Positions 18,390 to 26,062 of a DNA stretch of 64,000 nucleotides are shown one piece after another (the first letter of the stretch is position 1; each line of letters begins with the position of its first letter). Below the pieces are notes generated by a model. The model ran no database searches. It saw only the letters and a list, made by a program, of their open reading frames with translations, and had not been told where the DNA came from. Where the stretch lies: IMG/VR virus record IMGVR_UViG_3300006931_000029, positions 29,124 to 93,123 of that record. One strand, 5' to 3'. Made by a program: the position numbers and the translations under genes. Origin of the DNA: a virus.

Positions 18390-18608
18390 ATGCCTAAGGA
18401 CAACAAAACTAGCCTCGTTGTATTCCGACTACCCGAGAGCCTCGAAGGAAAACTCAACAAAGAGTTCAAGGAGCGAAGAGTGCTCGACGTAAAGTCGACG
18501 CACCAATATGCACGGAAGATCGTCACTGACTATCTATCGGGGCGCCTGATCTATGTCGACGCCGCTTCGGTAGACGGTAACGTCCTCCTGCAGACTAGGT
18601 CGGCGTAA
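18390..18608 (+). CDS. Small regulator-like protein, 72 aa
   Basis: MPKDNKTSLVVFRLPESLEGKLNKEFKERRV... resembles a ribbon-helix-helix style start (a short strand followed by amphipathic helices) and could bind DNA. Single-gene unit with TATACT immediately upstream. Its 3' end overlaps the convergent 18595 gene by 14 bp. Confidence 0.6.
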   Translation: MPKDNKTSLVVFRLPESLEGKLNKEFKERRVLDVKSTHQYARKIVTDYLSGRLIYVDAASVDGNVLLQTRSA

Positions 18609-18903
18609 CGGCCGAACATTCTCCGGACTTCAAGTCGACCTTGAAGTTCACTTCGGCGTCGAAAAAACGAGGGTTCTCGTGGTCTTTGACGCGAGTTCTG
18701 CACTGGCACAAAGCGTGAGTTTCAGTAACTCCGGTGACGTGCACCAGATCGATCCCTGGCCTCTCAGGAAGTGTTGATAGAAAGTCGTCTATCCGATCTT
18801 TGAAAGGCCCGGTCTTGAGCTCAGTCTCGACAATTGAAGCGAGCGGGTGAATCGGTGGAGGCGTCTCAACAAACGCTCCAATCAACTTCTTCACCAGGTT
18901 CAC
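18595..18903 (-). CDS. Hypothetical protein, 102 aa
   Basis: GTG start in a GTGA overlap with the upstream gene. VNLVKKLIGAFVETPPPIHP..., contains CQCR and a mixed alpha/beta pattern. No family recognised. Coupled to the 18900 gene. Confidence 0.6.
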   Translation of the reverse strand: MNLVKKLIGAFVETPPPIHPLASIVETELKTGPFKDRIDDFLSTLPERPGIDLVHVTGVTETHALCQCRTRVKDHENPRFFDAEVNFKVDLKSGECSAVTPT

Positions 18904-19235
18904 AGTTCCTCCAGCGCGGCTTTTTGCGGTTTGCACCGGAAGCCGTGGTAAATGTGGTTGGATTCCTCGTTACGGAATGTGAACACCTTCACTTCTTCCG
19001 CTCCGATCAACTGAATCACTTTGTCGATGATCTCCGGCGGCAGTTCGTTGAAGACCAGTTCGATCTCGTCATCCTCGTTGATTTTTGCGTCGAACAGATA
19101 AACCATCAGAGACGTCGACGAGTAGATGCGAATCAGCAACCTGTCAAGATAGCTCTCGAGTTCTGAGCCAGAACCTTCCTTGTTAGTCCTGGTCCGAAAG
19201 AGAAGCTTGAGGACTTTGTCTTGAGACGGTTGCAC
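18900..19235 (-). CDS. Hypothetical protein, 111 aa
   Basis: MQPSQDKVLKLLFRTRTNKEGSGSE... highly charged alpha/beta protein (LFDAKINEDDEIELVFNELPPEIIDKVIQLIG). No recognisable domain. First gene of a two-gene minus-strand unit. Confidence 0.6.
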   Translation of the reverse strand: MQPSQDKVLKLLFRTRTNKEGSGSELESYLDRLLIRIYSSTSLMVYLFDAKINEDDEIELVFNELPPEIIDKVIQLIGAEEVKVFTFRNEESNHIYHGFRCKPQKAALEEL

Positions 19236-19490
19236 AAGGCTAATTATCGCCCATGGCCAAGGCCACGGAGACGAAGTATCTCAGCCAGCAGAGTCCAGCA
19301 CGAGCCTGAGGAATTACGCCCAGTCCATTGCCCTGAATCTGCACGCGGCAGATTCGTCTCCGGCCATTCCACAGTTGGTAGTCAAACTTTTTCACAGTCT
19401 AAATTTGATCGGGTTGTTGTTTGCAAAGAACGCTCCGTCACGTGCTCACAGGAAGATTGCAGATGAATTCCGCAGTTCTTGCTGTTTACC

Positions 19491-20000
19491 ATGCCCGAAC
19501 TGTGGAACACCTTCAAGGAACCCCGCCCCTACGTCACCGTCTCTGGCATTGCCATTGACGACCAAGGCCGTTTTCCTCTTATCCATCGATCTGAAAACGT
19601 CCGCTCGGCTCGCAACTGTTGGAGTCTTCCTTCAGGTTTGCACGAGGTCGGCCTCACCTTGCGAGAACAGTTCGCAACCGAGCTGAAAGAGGAGATGGGA
19701 TTAGATGCGATCCCGGAAAAATCCTCCCTAGTTGGAGCCTATGAAAACATCCGACCTGACGGTCCCGACGTCTTGGGATGGCACTGGGTCATCTTCGTCT
19801 TGGTAATGCGAGTGAAGACTCTCGATACTCTGGTGAATTCGGAACCAGAGAAACACGACAAGATCGACATCGTGAATTTTCGTGGTCCTTGGTTTAACGG
19901 CCGAACATGGGCACCGAAGTTGGAAGATTTTCTGCGTGGGCACCACACTCTTCTACAAGGCCAGTGCGAAATGATTTCGAAAGCGACGATTAACTGGTAA
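19491..20000 (+). CDS. Nudix hydrolase-like protein with altered Nudix box
   Basis: 169 aa from the ATG at MPELWNTFKEP. Domain start VTVSGIAIDDQGRFPLIHRSE and WSLPSG precede a Nudix box GLHEVGLTLREQFATELKEE. The catalytic E...EE triad is present, but the usual GE is GL and the R of REL is T, so activity may be altered. Nudix enzymes cleave nucleoside diphosphate derivatives. Its stop overlaps the gp47 start (TAATG). Confidence 0.75.
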   Translation: MPELWNTFKEPRPYVTVSGIAIDDQGRFPLIHRSENVRSARNCWSLPSGLHEVGLTLREQFATELKEEMGLDAIPEKSSLVGAYENIRPDGPDVLGWHWVIFVLVMRVKTLDTLVNSEPEKHDKIDIVNFRGPWFNGRTWAPKLEDFLRGHHTLLQGQCEMISKATINW

Positions 20001-21031
20001 TGCGTCTCCTCGTCTACACTGACCTTCAGGCGACTGAAGGAACTGAACGCTGCTTCACAGACCCGTCGCTTCCTCTGCAACGGTACCGGGTCAAGCGTTT
20101 TTACGAAATCCTAGCAAAGGTTTATCACGACGAGCAATGCGATGGCGTTATCGACCTCGGGGACACCACAGACGATCGATCCTTCATTCCCAGAGCCACG
20201 CTGGACACTATGCTTGGTGGATTGTCACAATTCGCCCCAAACTCGCTTGGTGTCAAACTGACCGGCAACCATGAGCAGCTCCTCAAATACGCGGACGTCA
20301 ACTCGAAGTTTTTGTTTCAACCGTACTTTGGCGCCATCGACCCAGAGACGTTGAACGTGGACGAAGGCGTGGACGCTGTTTGCCACGCTTACCACGACAA
20401 CTACGACGAAGTCAACGCTGCGATTGAAGGTCGGCTGAACCGGTTGAAACCAGGGTCTGTCAAGGTGCTACTTGCTCACGGTGATGTCTGTGGTGTTCGC
20501 TACGATTCTGGAGAGGCGTGCAAGAAGGGCATTGATCCAAAACTGGTAGATCGGTTTGACCTTGCTCTTTTCGGTCACGTTCATCGCCATCAGAAATTTG
20601 GCAAGAACGCGTTCTACGTTGGTTCGCCGTTTCAGCAAGACTTCGGCGAAGCGGCGCAGCGGAAGTTCGTCCTGATTCTCGAGACGCCTTCCATGGAGTT
20701 GAAATGGATTCCGATTGAAGGAATGCCGGAGTACCGAGTCGTGAATCTTGAGGATTTCTTTGCAAAAGCAAATCCGGCCGAAGAGCATCGCTACTGGGTC
20801 ACGCTAAACTCCATCGAAGAAACCGAGAGATTCTACGCCGATCCACGCTCAATTCTCGGATCGGCAAAGTTAACCTACACGGCGCAGCTCGGAGAAGCGA
20901 CTAAGGCGGAAGCCGAACTACTGAGCGACCGTCAGCTTCTTGAACGCTATGCGTCTACTCGTCCGATTTCTGGCGTTCCGGAGGACGTGGCTCGAGAATT
21001 GGTAGAGATTGGGGAAATGTTGTTGGCATAG
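20000..21031 (+). CDS. SbcD/Mre11-type nuclease (T4 gp47-like)
   Basis: 343 aa calcineurin-like phosphoesterase: DLGDTTDD, GNHEQL, LLAHGDVCG and GHVHRHQ metal-binding motifs in order. Motif I reads YTDLQ instead of D-x-H. It would pair with the SbcC/gp46-like ATPase at 50023 to process DNA ends for recombination. The last 77 bp overlap the convergent 20955 gene. Confidence 0.85.
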   Translation: MRLLVYTDLQATEGTERCFTDPSLPLQRYRVKRFYEILAKVYHDEQCDGVIDLGDTTDDRSFIPRATLDTMLGGLSQFAPNSLGVKLTGNHEQLLKYADVNSKFLFQPYFGAIDPETLNVDEGVDAVCHAYHDNYDEVNAAIEGRLNRLKPGSVKVLLAHGDVCGVRYDSGEACKKGIDPKLVDRFDLALFGHVHRHQKFGKNAFYVGSPFQQDFGEAAQRKFVLILETPSMELKWIPIEGMPEYRVVNLEDFFAKANPAEEHRYWVTLNSIEETERFYADPRSILGSAKLTYTAQLGEATKAEAELLSDRQLLERYASTRPISGVPEDVARELVEIGEMLLA

Positions 21032-21458
21032 GAATCGAACCAGAGCTCTTGTCCTTCAGCGACTTGACCAGGTCTTTCACGGTGTATTTGAAGTCGGTGG
21101 GTCCTGCTAGGACAACCGATCTCGCCAACTTTTCTTTCTCAGCGGAAATTGCTTCACTGCTTGCCGCAATCTCGGCCATGTGGTCCGTGAAGGTTTGACC
21201 TAGCTCTCCGAACGGATTTTCGTCGTCGAATGGCACAATCTCCAGACTTTTGGCTTCTTCCATCGAATAAGTCTTGAACGAGCCTAGACTTTTGCTCGTG
21301 TCGATGGTCACTTTTTTGCCGTCAATTTCCACTTCGTGGAAGCCTGTGACAGAATTAGGATGACGATTGGCTATGACGCCAAGCACGGCGTTCTCTGCCA
21401 TGCGATCAAAGCGGTATGGATTGCCCGAGATAGAGTTGTCGGCAGATGGAATTTCCAT
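20955..21458 (-). CDS. Hypothetical protein, 167 aa
   Basis: MEIPSADNSISGNPYRFDRMAENAVLG... with a central helical acidic segment (DHMAEIAASSEAISAEKEKLARS). No domain recognised. Coding over the final 77 bp is antisense to the nuclease gene, an unusually long overlap. Confidence 0.6.
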   Translation of the reverse strand: MEIPSADNSISGNPYRFDRMAENAVLGVIANRHPNSVTGFHEVEIDGKKVTIDTSKSLGSFKTYSMEEAKSLEIVPFDDENPFGELGQTFTDHMAEIAASSEAISAEKEKLARSVVLAGPTDFKYTVKDLVKSLKDKSSGSIPMPTTFPQSLPILEPRPPERQKSDE

Positions 21459-21586
21459 AAGTAGAAAGAACGCAGGCCGAAGTCTTGCTCTTTGGGAAAT
21501 TGCCCGGTGTGCGCTTCTCGCTATTTGCGCAGAATTGAGTTAGCTATTGTGTCTACTCGTTAATCTAAACTCAACCCGCCCTACGC

Positions 21587-22012
21587 ATGAACCAAGTCTC
21601 ATCTATCCCGTTCGGCACGGACGCTACCCTCCTTGCAGGTTATGCGTATCGCGCCAATGACCGCCTCGGAAACGTTGATCTCGTCCTCGAGAACACCGGT
21701 TCCAACTCGCTGTACTTCCAGCTGAAGGAACAGACCAACCCGTCCGGCGCCTTCGTCAATGTCGGCTCCGCTCAGACCCTCGTTCCGAAGGGCGTGAAGA
21801 CGGTTTCCTACAACCTGATCTCGAAGCGCGTCGGTTTCTTCGGCTCTGGCAACACCACGGCCAACGTCTCCTTCGTCATCCGCAACAAGGGCAACCTTCG
21901 CGGAGCGCAAGTCGACATCGTGGTTACCGGCCGCCGCGGCTGGGGTTACGACGCCGGCTTCAACACGAGCGCGGAAGTCCCGAACTGGGGCAATCCCGAC
22001 ACCCTGAAGTAA
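21587..22012 (+). CDS. Abundant virion protein candidate (beta-sandwich paralogue 1)
   Basis: 141 aa, strongly C-ending codons and its own terminator, suggesting high expression. NVDLVLENTGSNSLYFQLKEQTNPSGAF then VGSAQTLVPKGVKTVSYNL resembles the proteins at 37995 and 47945 (VNEGTSN...TTQALVPGGQKT), so it belongs to a small in-window family, perhaps head decoration or tail surface proteins. Confidence 0.65.
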   Translation: MNQVSSIPFGTDATLLAGYAYRANDRLGNVDLVLENTGSNSLYFQLKEQTNPSGAFVNVGSAQTLVPKGVKTVSYNLISKRVGFFGSGNTTANVSFVIRNKGNLRGAQVDIVVTGRRGWGYDAGFNTSAEVPNWGNPDTLK

Positions 22013-22037
22013 AATTCAGGTTGAGTCAGAATCTCAA

Positions 22038-22064
22038 GAGCCGGACGAAAGTCCGGCTCTTTTC
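22038..22064 (+). terminator. Rho-independent terminator
   Basis: GAGCCGGAC-GAAA-GTCCGGCTC followed by TTTTC, 25 bp after the 21587 gene. Perfect 9-bp stem with a GNRA loop. Confidence 0.9.
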
Positions 22065-22075
22065 GTATGTAGACA

Positions 22076-22363
22076 ATGAAACCTACGGAACTAGTCAGCG
22101 TGCTGTTGGAAGGGCGGCCATTACCACTAACTTGGGAACTTGCTGTTTGGGGACCTGATCTTCCTGGCTACGCCCAAGTAGACATGGTAGACGCAGAAGG
22201 CGTAAATCACGGTTCGACAGATTTCAAGAAGCTAGCGGCACAAGGATACGACATTCCTGACATATCACGATTACCCAGCGGAAAGTACACCGCCGATCTT
22301 AGGCCGATGGTCAAAGTCGACGGATACTATCAACCGGCTCGCAGCGCTGTTCCTGCATCGTAA
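22076..22363 (+). CDS. Hypothetical protein, 95 aa
   Basis: MKPTELVSVLLEGRPLPLTWELAVWGP... Small globular-looking protein with no recognised domain. Its 3' end overlaps the convergent 22311 gene by 53 bp. Confidence 0.5.
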   Translation: MKPTELVSVLLEGRPLPLTWELAVWGPDLPGYAQVDMVDAEGVNHGSTDFKKLAAQGYDIPDISRLPSGKYTADLRPMVKVDGYYQPARSAVPAS

Positions 22364-22610
22364 GCTCTTTGAGGTGTCGGCGCGGATTTCCGCACATAAC
22401 ACAGGAGCAGGGTTGCCGGTTTTTCCACAGCCGAGAAACCATGCGATGGATTTTTTCCTCTCGTTCGGCGTGGGTTAGCCGCTTGAGGCCGATGAAATTC
22501 TTAAAGTCGAACTCATTCCATAGCCATCGATGGGTTTTGAGCTGACGATAAACCTTCCGCTTGATGCGGTCGGCGTGATGCCTTCTGAGGGCTCGCGTAT
22601 GATTTTCCAA
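22311..22610 (-). CDS. Small basic protein with CSCVMCGNPRRH motif
   Basis: 99 aa, Arg/Lys-rich, with the motif NRQPCSCVMCGNPRRHLK near residue 66, which recurs in a family of small conserved bacterial and phage proteins of unknown function. The frame begins with TTG; no ATG fits. Possibly nucleic-acid binding. Confidence 0.65.
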   Translation of the reverse strand: MENHTRALRRHHADRIKRKVYRQLKTHRWLWNEFDFKNFIGLKRLTHAEREEKIHRMVSRLWKNRQPCSCVMCGNPRRHLKELTMQEQRCEPVDSIRRL

Positions 22611-22620
22611 TGGTTCATGA

Positions 22621-22650
22621 CGATAGCCCGGCGGAATTGCCGGGCTATCG
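22621..22650 (-). terminator. Strong hairpin between HNH gene and 22311 gene
   Basis: CGATAGCCCGGC-ggaatt-GCCGGGCTATCG, a perfect 12-bp stem. No U-tract follows on either strand, so it may be an attenuator, processing site or RNA-stability element rather than a simple terminator. Confidence 0.6.
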
Positions 22651-22682
22651 CATGATTTCCATCGGAAGTTGAACGACGAATC

Positions 22683-23339
22683 TCACTTTTTCTTCGGGAT
22701 CAAGAAGTGTCTCCAAGTCGGGTGCTTAATGTCGCGCATCATTGCGCAGCGCGGCACCTTCTTCGGAGCGATCGGTGTCCTGATAAGCTTTAGACCAACC
22801 TCGTGCGGTAGCTTGTTGCTCTTTTCGCTGTTGATCTTCGGCTTGCACCAGACAAGATTCTCGAACGTGTCTTTGCCACCCTTGTCGCGTGGAACAACGT
22901 GGTCGAGATTTCCAGCAGAACCGATGTATTCACCGGAGTACTGGCAAACGCCGCCGTCACGCTCGCGAATGCTCTTCGAGTTTGGCCTCGGAGTGTAATC
23001 CGGCATGCCAGCGTAGTTGCACGCAACTACGATCGTTGGAACGCGAATGCGTCCACCGTTTGGAGCACCGTCTCGGAGACTCGTCTGGATGAACAAGTCC
23101 CACGGACGAATCGGCAAAGCGATCCAGTCCTCCCACGCAGTCGGGTGGGCTTTGGTCAGCTTGTCCGTCGGCTCACCGTTCTCGTCGAGAACAAAGTCAA
23201 GATCGAGCGCGTAAACCGGCGGCTCGCCGTTCAAACCAGACGTGAGCGACGTGATTGCCTTCTTAACCGTGTAGTGGTTAATCGGCTGCCAGAGCTTGTT
23301 TAGAGCTAGGACGATGGTCTTGTTTAGGACTTCGCTCAT
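22683..23339 (-). CDS. HNH endonuclease
   Basis: 218 aa from MSEVLNKTIVLALN; an upstream extension in the same frame lacks coding character. C-terminal HNH fold: CQYSGEY, LDHVVPRDKGG and ENLVWCKPKINSEKSNK. The N-terminal half (LWQPINHYTVKKAI, ALPIRPWDLFIQTS) matches a common bacterial and phage HNH architecture. May be a free-standing homing endonuclease or a packaging-associated nuclease. Confidence 0.8.
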   Translation of the reverse strand: MSEVLNKTIVLALNKLWQPINHYTVKKAITSLTSGLNGEPPVYALDLDFVLDENGEPTDKLTKAHPTAWEDWIALPIRPWDLFIQTSLRDGAPNGGRIRVPTIVVACNYAGMPDYTPRPNSKSIRERDGGVCQYSGEYIGSAGNLDHVVPRDKGGKDTFENLVWCKPKINSEKSNKLPHEVGLKLIRTPIAPKKVPRCAMMRDIKHPTWRHFLIPKKK

Positions 23340-23398
23340 GGTGGTATGGGTGAAAGAATATGGTGCGCACCGCCTTTTGAATAAGAATAAAAATAGAA

Positions 23399-23426
23399 GA
23401 GGGCGGTCCGTTTCCAGACCGCCCTC
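23399..23426 (-). terminator. Rho-independent terminator of the TROVE gene
   Basis: GAGGGCGGTC/GACCGCCCTC 10-bp stem with 8-nt loop; on the minus strand followed by TTCTATTTTTATT. Confidence 0.85.
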
Positions 23427-23442
23427 GAAGTGAACTAGGGCT

Positions 23443-24924
23443 TTACTCAGCCTTCTCGGATCGCTCCGGAAGGGTGAACTCAACCTTCTCGATGGTGTGA
23501 ACCATCGCGTCCTTGTCCTGTTCCAGGAGCGACATCATCTTGAACAGCTTGTCTCCGGCGAAACCAGCGATCGCAGCCACGCGGTCCTCCGGGAAGGCCA
23601 TCGTGCCCTGACCGTTTAAGTCGAAGCTGTAGACGAACGGCTTCACGCCGAACTTGCGCGTGTAAGCCGACATTGCCGAGTTGGCGTTACCTGCTCCCAT
23701 GCCGCCGACCCACGTCTGCATGTCCGAGAGGATCAGCACGCGCGAGTACTTGCGGTTCATTGCCTGGATTGCTGCTGGCATGTTCGTGCCACCACCGCTG
23801 AACTGGAACCCGCGAGACAGTGACATGGTCGAGTCCTTTCGGTTGTAGTTCACGTAGTGGGCAGAGTCGTCGAAACGGATCAGGTCCGCATCCCACGCCT
23901 TGCAGATAACAGCCGCAAAAATCGATGCGATCTGAGACGGCTTGCCGGCCATCGAACCAGAAACGTCGAGGAACACGACAGAGTCGCCCTCTAGCTTCGG
24001 AACGTTGCCGCAGGACAGGTCGATTGCGTCGTCCAGCGCACCCATAACCTTTCGGGTAGCAGATGCGTTGAGACCGCCAACGACCTCGTATGCGGTGTGA
24101 ATCTGGAACGGGAACACGAGGCTCTTGTGGATGGCGTCCGCGTTGCGAAGCTGGTCGCACACGGCATCGATCAACTCGCTGTCAGCACCCGCGAGGATGT
24201 TGCGCAGATTGCGAATCAATGCCAGATAGCCGAGCTTCTTCTCGCGAATCAGCGCGGCCCATGCGGCGGCCTTCAACTCCGCCTTGTTCTCGTCGCTCTC
24301 AGCGGCTTGACCGGCCTGCGTGAGCTTGGTCTCCCACGTGTCGGCCGGCTGGAGCTTGCCAGTCATCAACAGCTTCAACGCCGGAGTCTCCTTCGGGCGA
24401 AGCAAGTTGACTGCGTCGATCAGCTTGAACGGCTGGCCGTCTCGGCGATACTTTGCCAGAGCGTAGGCGTCATAGCGCTGTAGCGCCGCGCCGAGACCCT
24501 TCTTCAGGGAGTTCGGAATCGGCTTGCCGTAGGTCGCCATGTAATACGCGAGAATCTCCACCGGGTCGTCGGCACGACGAGAAACACGGTTGAAGAAGTC
24601 CTTCGTCCATGCCTCACCCTTGACAGTCTTCGCGATCTCGCCGGCCACGATGTGGCTGATCGAGCGCATGCCGAACTCGTTACGAGCGAAGACGGCGGCC
24701 TTTGCCGCGAAGAGCGGGTCGACCTTCTGGAGGAGTTCCTTGACCCGCACGATTGTGCCGGACTCGGAACGATAAAATTGATCCTGAACAAAAGTCGTCA
24801 GCAAAATGCTGACAAACTCGAGCTTTGAGGACTGGGAATATCCCGGTCCACCTGCTGCGTTGGTGACAACGGTCCTGCCTGGGACCTTGCGTGCCACCTT
24901 CGCGGATGATGCGAACTTAGCCAT
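23443..24924 (-). CDS. TROVE-domain Ro60/Rsr-like RNA-binding protein
   Basis: 493 aa, ATG at 24924 preceded by AAAGGA. N-terminal HEAT-like TROVE domain (PGYSQSSKLEFVSILLTTFVQDQFYRS, FARNEFGMRSISHIVAGEIAK, ILAYYMATYGKPIPNSLKKG) and a C-terminal VWA-like domain with the metal site DVSGSM (residues ~344-349) and GGGTNM. Ro60 orthologues bind misfolded RNAs and Y RNAs and, in bacteria, tether RNases. Here it stands at the edge of the tRNA/ncRNA island, which strongly suggests work on those RNAs. Own promoter motif upstream and terminator downstream. Confidence 0.9.
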   Translation of the reverse strand: MAKFASSAKVARKVPGRTVVTNAAGGPGYSQSSKLEFVSILLTTFVQDQFYRSESGTIVRVKELLQKVDPLFAAKAAVFARNEFGMRSISHIVAGEIAKTVKGEAWTKDFFNRVSRRADDPVEILAYYMATYGKPIPNSLKKGLGAALQRYDAYALAKYRRDGQPFKLIDAVNLLRPKETPALKLLMTGKLQPADTWETKLTQAGQAAESDENKAELKAAAWAALIREKKLGYLALIRNLRNILAGADSELIDAVCDQLRNADAIHKSLVFPFQIHTAYEVVGGLNASATRKVMGALDDAIDLSCGNVPKLEGDSVVFLDVSGSMAGKPSQIASIFAAVICKAWDADLIRFDDSAHYVNYNRKDSTMSLSRGFQFSGGGTNMPAAIQAMNRKYSRVLILSDMQTWVGGMGAGNANSAMSAYTRKFGVKPFVYSFDLNGQGTMAFPEDRVAAIAGFAGDKLFKMMSLLEQDKDAMVHTIEKVEFTLPERSEKAE

Positions 24925-24997
24925 GGTGTTTTTCCTTTGTTTGACTGCCACGCGGAATGCGTGGAGAATAGTTGACGCTACGGACGTTTTTGAAATT

Positions 24998-25009
24998 GTA
25001 AACAAAAAT
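24998..25009 (-). promoter_or_regulatory. Putative promoter element upstream of TROVE gene
   Basis: Minus strand ATTTTTGTTTAC, about 73 nt before the TROVE start codon, leaving room for a 5' leader. Confidence 0.5.
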
Positions 25010-25076
25010 TTGGCGCTCGAAATGCGTTACAGGCTTCGCAATCCGATTACGGTGCCACACGCCAAACATTGCAAGA

Positions 25077-25152
25077 TGGAGCCCGCTGCCGGAATTGCAC
25101 CGGCCATCTCTGGAGTACAAAGCCAGGGTCTCGCTCACTAAACGTAACGGGC
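25077..25152 (-). tRNA. tRNA-Thr (UGU)
   Basis: 76 nt with encoded CCA, acceptor GCCCGTT/AGCGGGC. Anticodon loop TTTGTAC; the 31-39 pair is mismatched. T-loop TGCAATT (G55) and D-loop AGTGAGCG (A18). Confidence 0.8.
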
Positions 25153-25160
25153 AAATGACA

Positions 25161-25234
25161 TCGCACGCGCATGTTGTTACAGCAAGCGTACCCACTGCGA
25201 AACGGTTTAGCGCTTCGATCTGCATTTCGTGCGA
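25161..25234. ncRNA. Structured RNA candidate beside TROVE gene and tRNA array
   Basis: A 7-bp perfect terminal stem TCGCACG (25161-25167)/CGTGCGA (25228-25234) encloses 60 nt that do not fold as a tRNA and lack CCA. tRNA-sized, immediately upstream of the Ro60-like gene, so a Y-RNA-like partner is conceivable. Strand undetermined. Confidence 0.4.
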
Positions 25235-25241
25235 AGATGAT

Positions 25242-25318
25242 TGGTGGACCCAGTGGGATTTGCACCCACGATCAAAGAATTATGAGTTCTCTGCTTTGGA
25301 CTGCTAAGCTACAGGTCC
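25242..25318 (-). tRNA. tRNA-Met (CAU)
   Basis: 77 nt, encoded CCA. Anticodon loop CTCATAA on a GAGAA/TTCTT stem, elongator-like (no three G-C pairs). T-loop TGCAAAT, D-loop AGCAGTCCA: the A18/G55 class. Could be lysidine-modified tRNA-Ile. Confidence 0.85.
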
Positions 25319-25324
25319 AACAAG

Positions 25325-25681
25325 ATGATTTCTAGCCAAAGAAAAATTGTCAAAGAAAAGTTGATATTTCATCGCGGTCATAGATGCGAAGGTTGCCAGG
25401 GCACTCAATGGCGAGGAAAACCAATCCCTTTGGAACTTCATCATGAGACTGACAGTGACGAAGAAAAGGACCTTCAGCTTCTGTGTCCTAACTGTCACGC
25501 TCAAACCCCGAACTATCGAGGGCGAAACAAGAAAGCTGGAAAGATTTGGAGCAATCTCTGCTCGTGCGGTAATCGAAAACACGTGTGTTCCCCGAGTTGC
25601 AGAAGTTGTGGCGCGAAAAGAAGATGGAATGGTGCCCTTGGAGGGAGTTGCACCCTCACGACATGCGTCACTAAGGTTTAA
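25325..25681 (+). CDS. HNH homing-endonuclease-like protein inside the tRNA array
   Basis: 118 aa on the strand opposite the tRNAs. HNH core: CEGC, LELHHETD, LCPNCHAQTPNYRGRN; the C-terminus adds CSCGNRKHVCSPSCRSC, a further zinc-binding element. The 3' end runs across the antisense of tRNA-Leu(UAA) (25630-25714). Position inside a tRNA array is typical for free-standing mobile HNH genes. Confidence 0.75.
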   Translation: MISSQRKIVKEKLIFHRGHRCEGCQGTQWRGKPIPLELHHETDSDEEKDLQLLCPNCHAQTPNYRGRNKKAGKIWSNLCSCGNRKHVCSPSCRSCGAKRRWNGALGGSCTLTTCVTKV

Positions 25682-25714
25682 GCAAAGCGCGTCTCCTTTT
25701 CCGCCACAAGGGCA
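25630..25714 (-). tRNA. tRNA-Leu (UAA)
   Basis: 85 nt class II, encoded CCA. Loop CTTAAAC; two T-T mismatches in the anticodon stem. T-loop TGCAACT (G55). Overlapped by the 3' end of the HNH gene. Confidence 0.75.
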
Positions 25715-25717
25715 AGT

Positions 25718-25803
25718 TGGTGCCGGCGACAGGAATCGCACCTGCATGGCCCGAAGACCGCTGGATTTTGAGTTCAGTGTGTATCCTATTCCACCACGCC
25801 GGC
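25718..25803 (-). tRNA. tRNA-Leu (CAA)
   Basis: 86 nt class II, encoded CCA, loop CTCAAAA. T-loop TGCGATT, D-loop AATAGGATA: A18/G55 class. Confidence 0.85.
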
Positions 25804-25808
25804 AAAAT

Positions 25809-25885
25809 TGGTGCCCTCGGCGGGACTCGAACCCGCAACCTCGAGGTTAGAAAGCTCTTGCTCTAGTCCATTGAGCTACGAGGAC
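25809..25885 (-). tRNA. tRNA-Arg (UCU), canonical elbow
   Basis: 77 nt, encoded CCA, loop TTTCTAA. T-loop TTCGAGT with D-loop AATGGACTA: one of the minority with the normal G18/U55 elbow. Anticodon stem has end mismatches. Confidence 0.8.
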
Positions 25886-25890
25886 AAAAT

Positions 25891-25967
25891 TGGCGCCTCA
25901 GACAGGACTCGCACCTGCAACCTGCAGTTTAGGAAACCGCCGCTCTATCTAGTTGAGCTACTGAGAC
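25891..25967 (-). tRNA. tRNA-Arg (CCU)
   Basis: 77 nt, encoded CCA, loop TTCCTAA on GCGGT/ACTGC. T-loop TGCGAGT, D-loop AACTAGATA: A18/G55. Confidence 0.88.
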
Positions 25968-25971
25968 AAAT

Positions 25972-26057
25972 TGGTGCCCGCGACAGGAATCGCACCTGCA
26001 TGGTTTTTCAACCACTAATTTCTAAGACTAGCGTGTCTACTGTTCCACCACGCGGGC
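25972..26057 (-). tRNA. tRNA-Leu (UAG)
   Basis: 86 nt class II, encoded CCA, loop CTTAGAA. T-loop TGCGATT, D-loop AACAGTAGA. Confidence 0.87.
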
Positions 26058-26062
26058 AAAGA

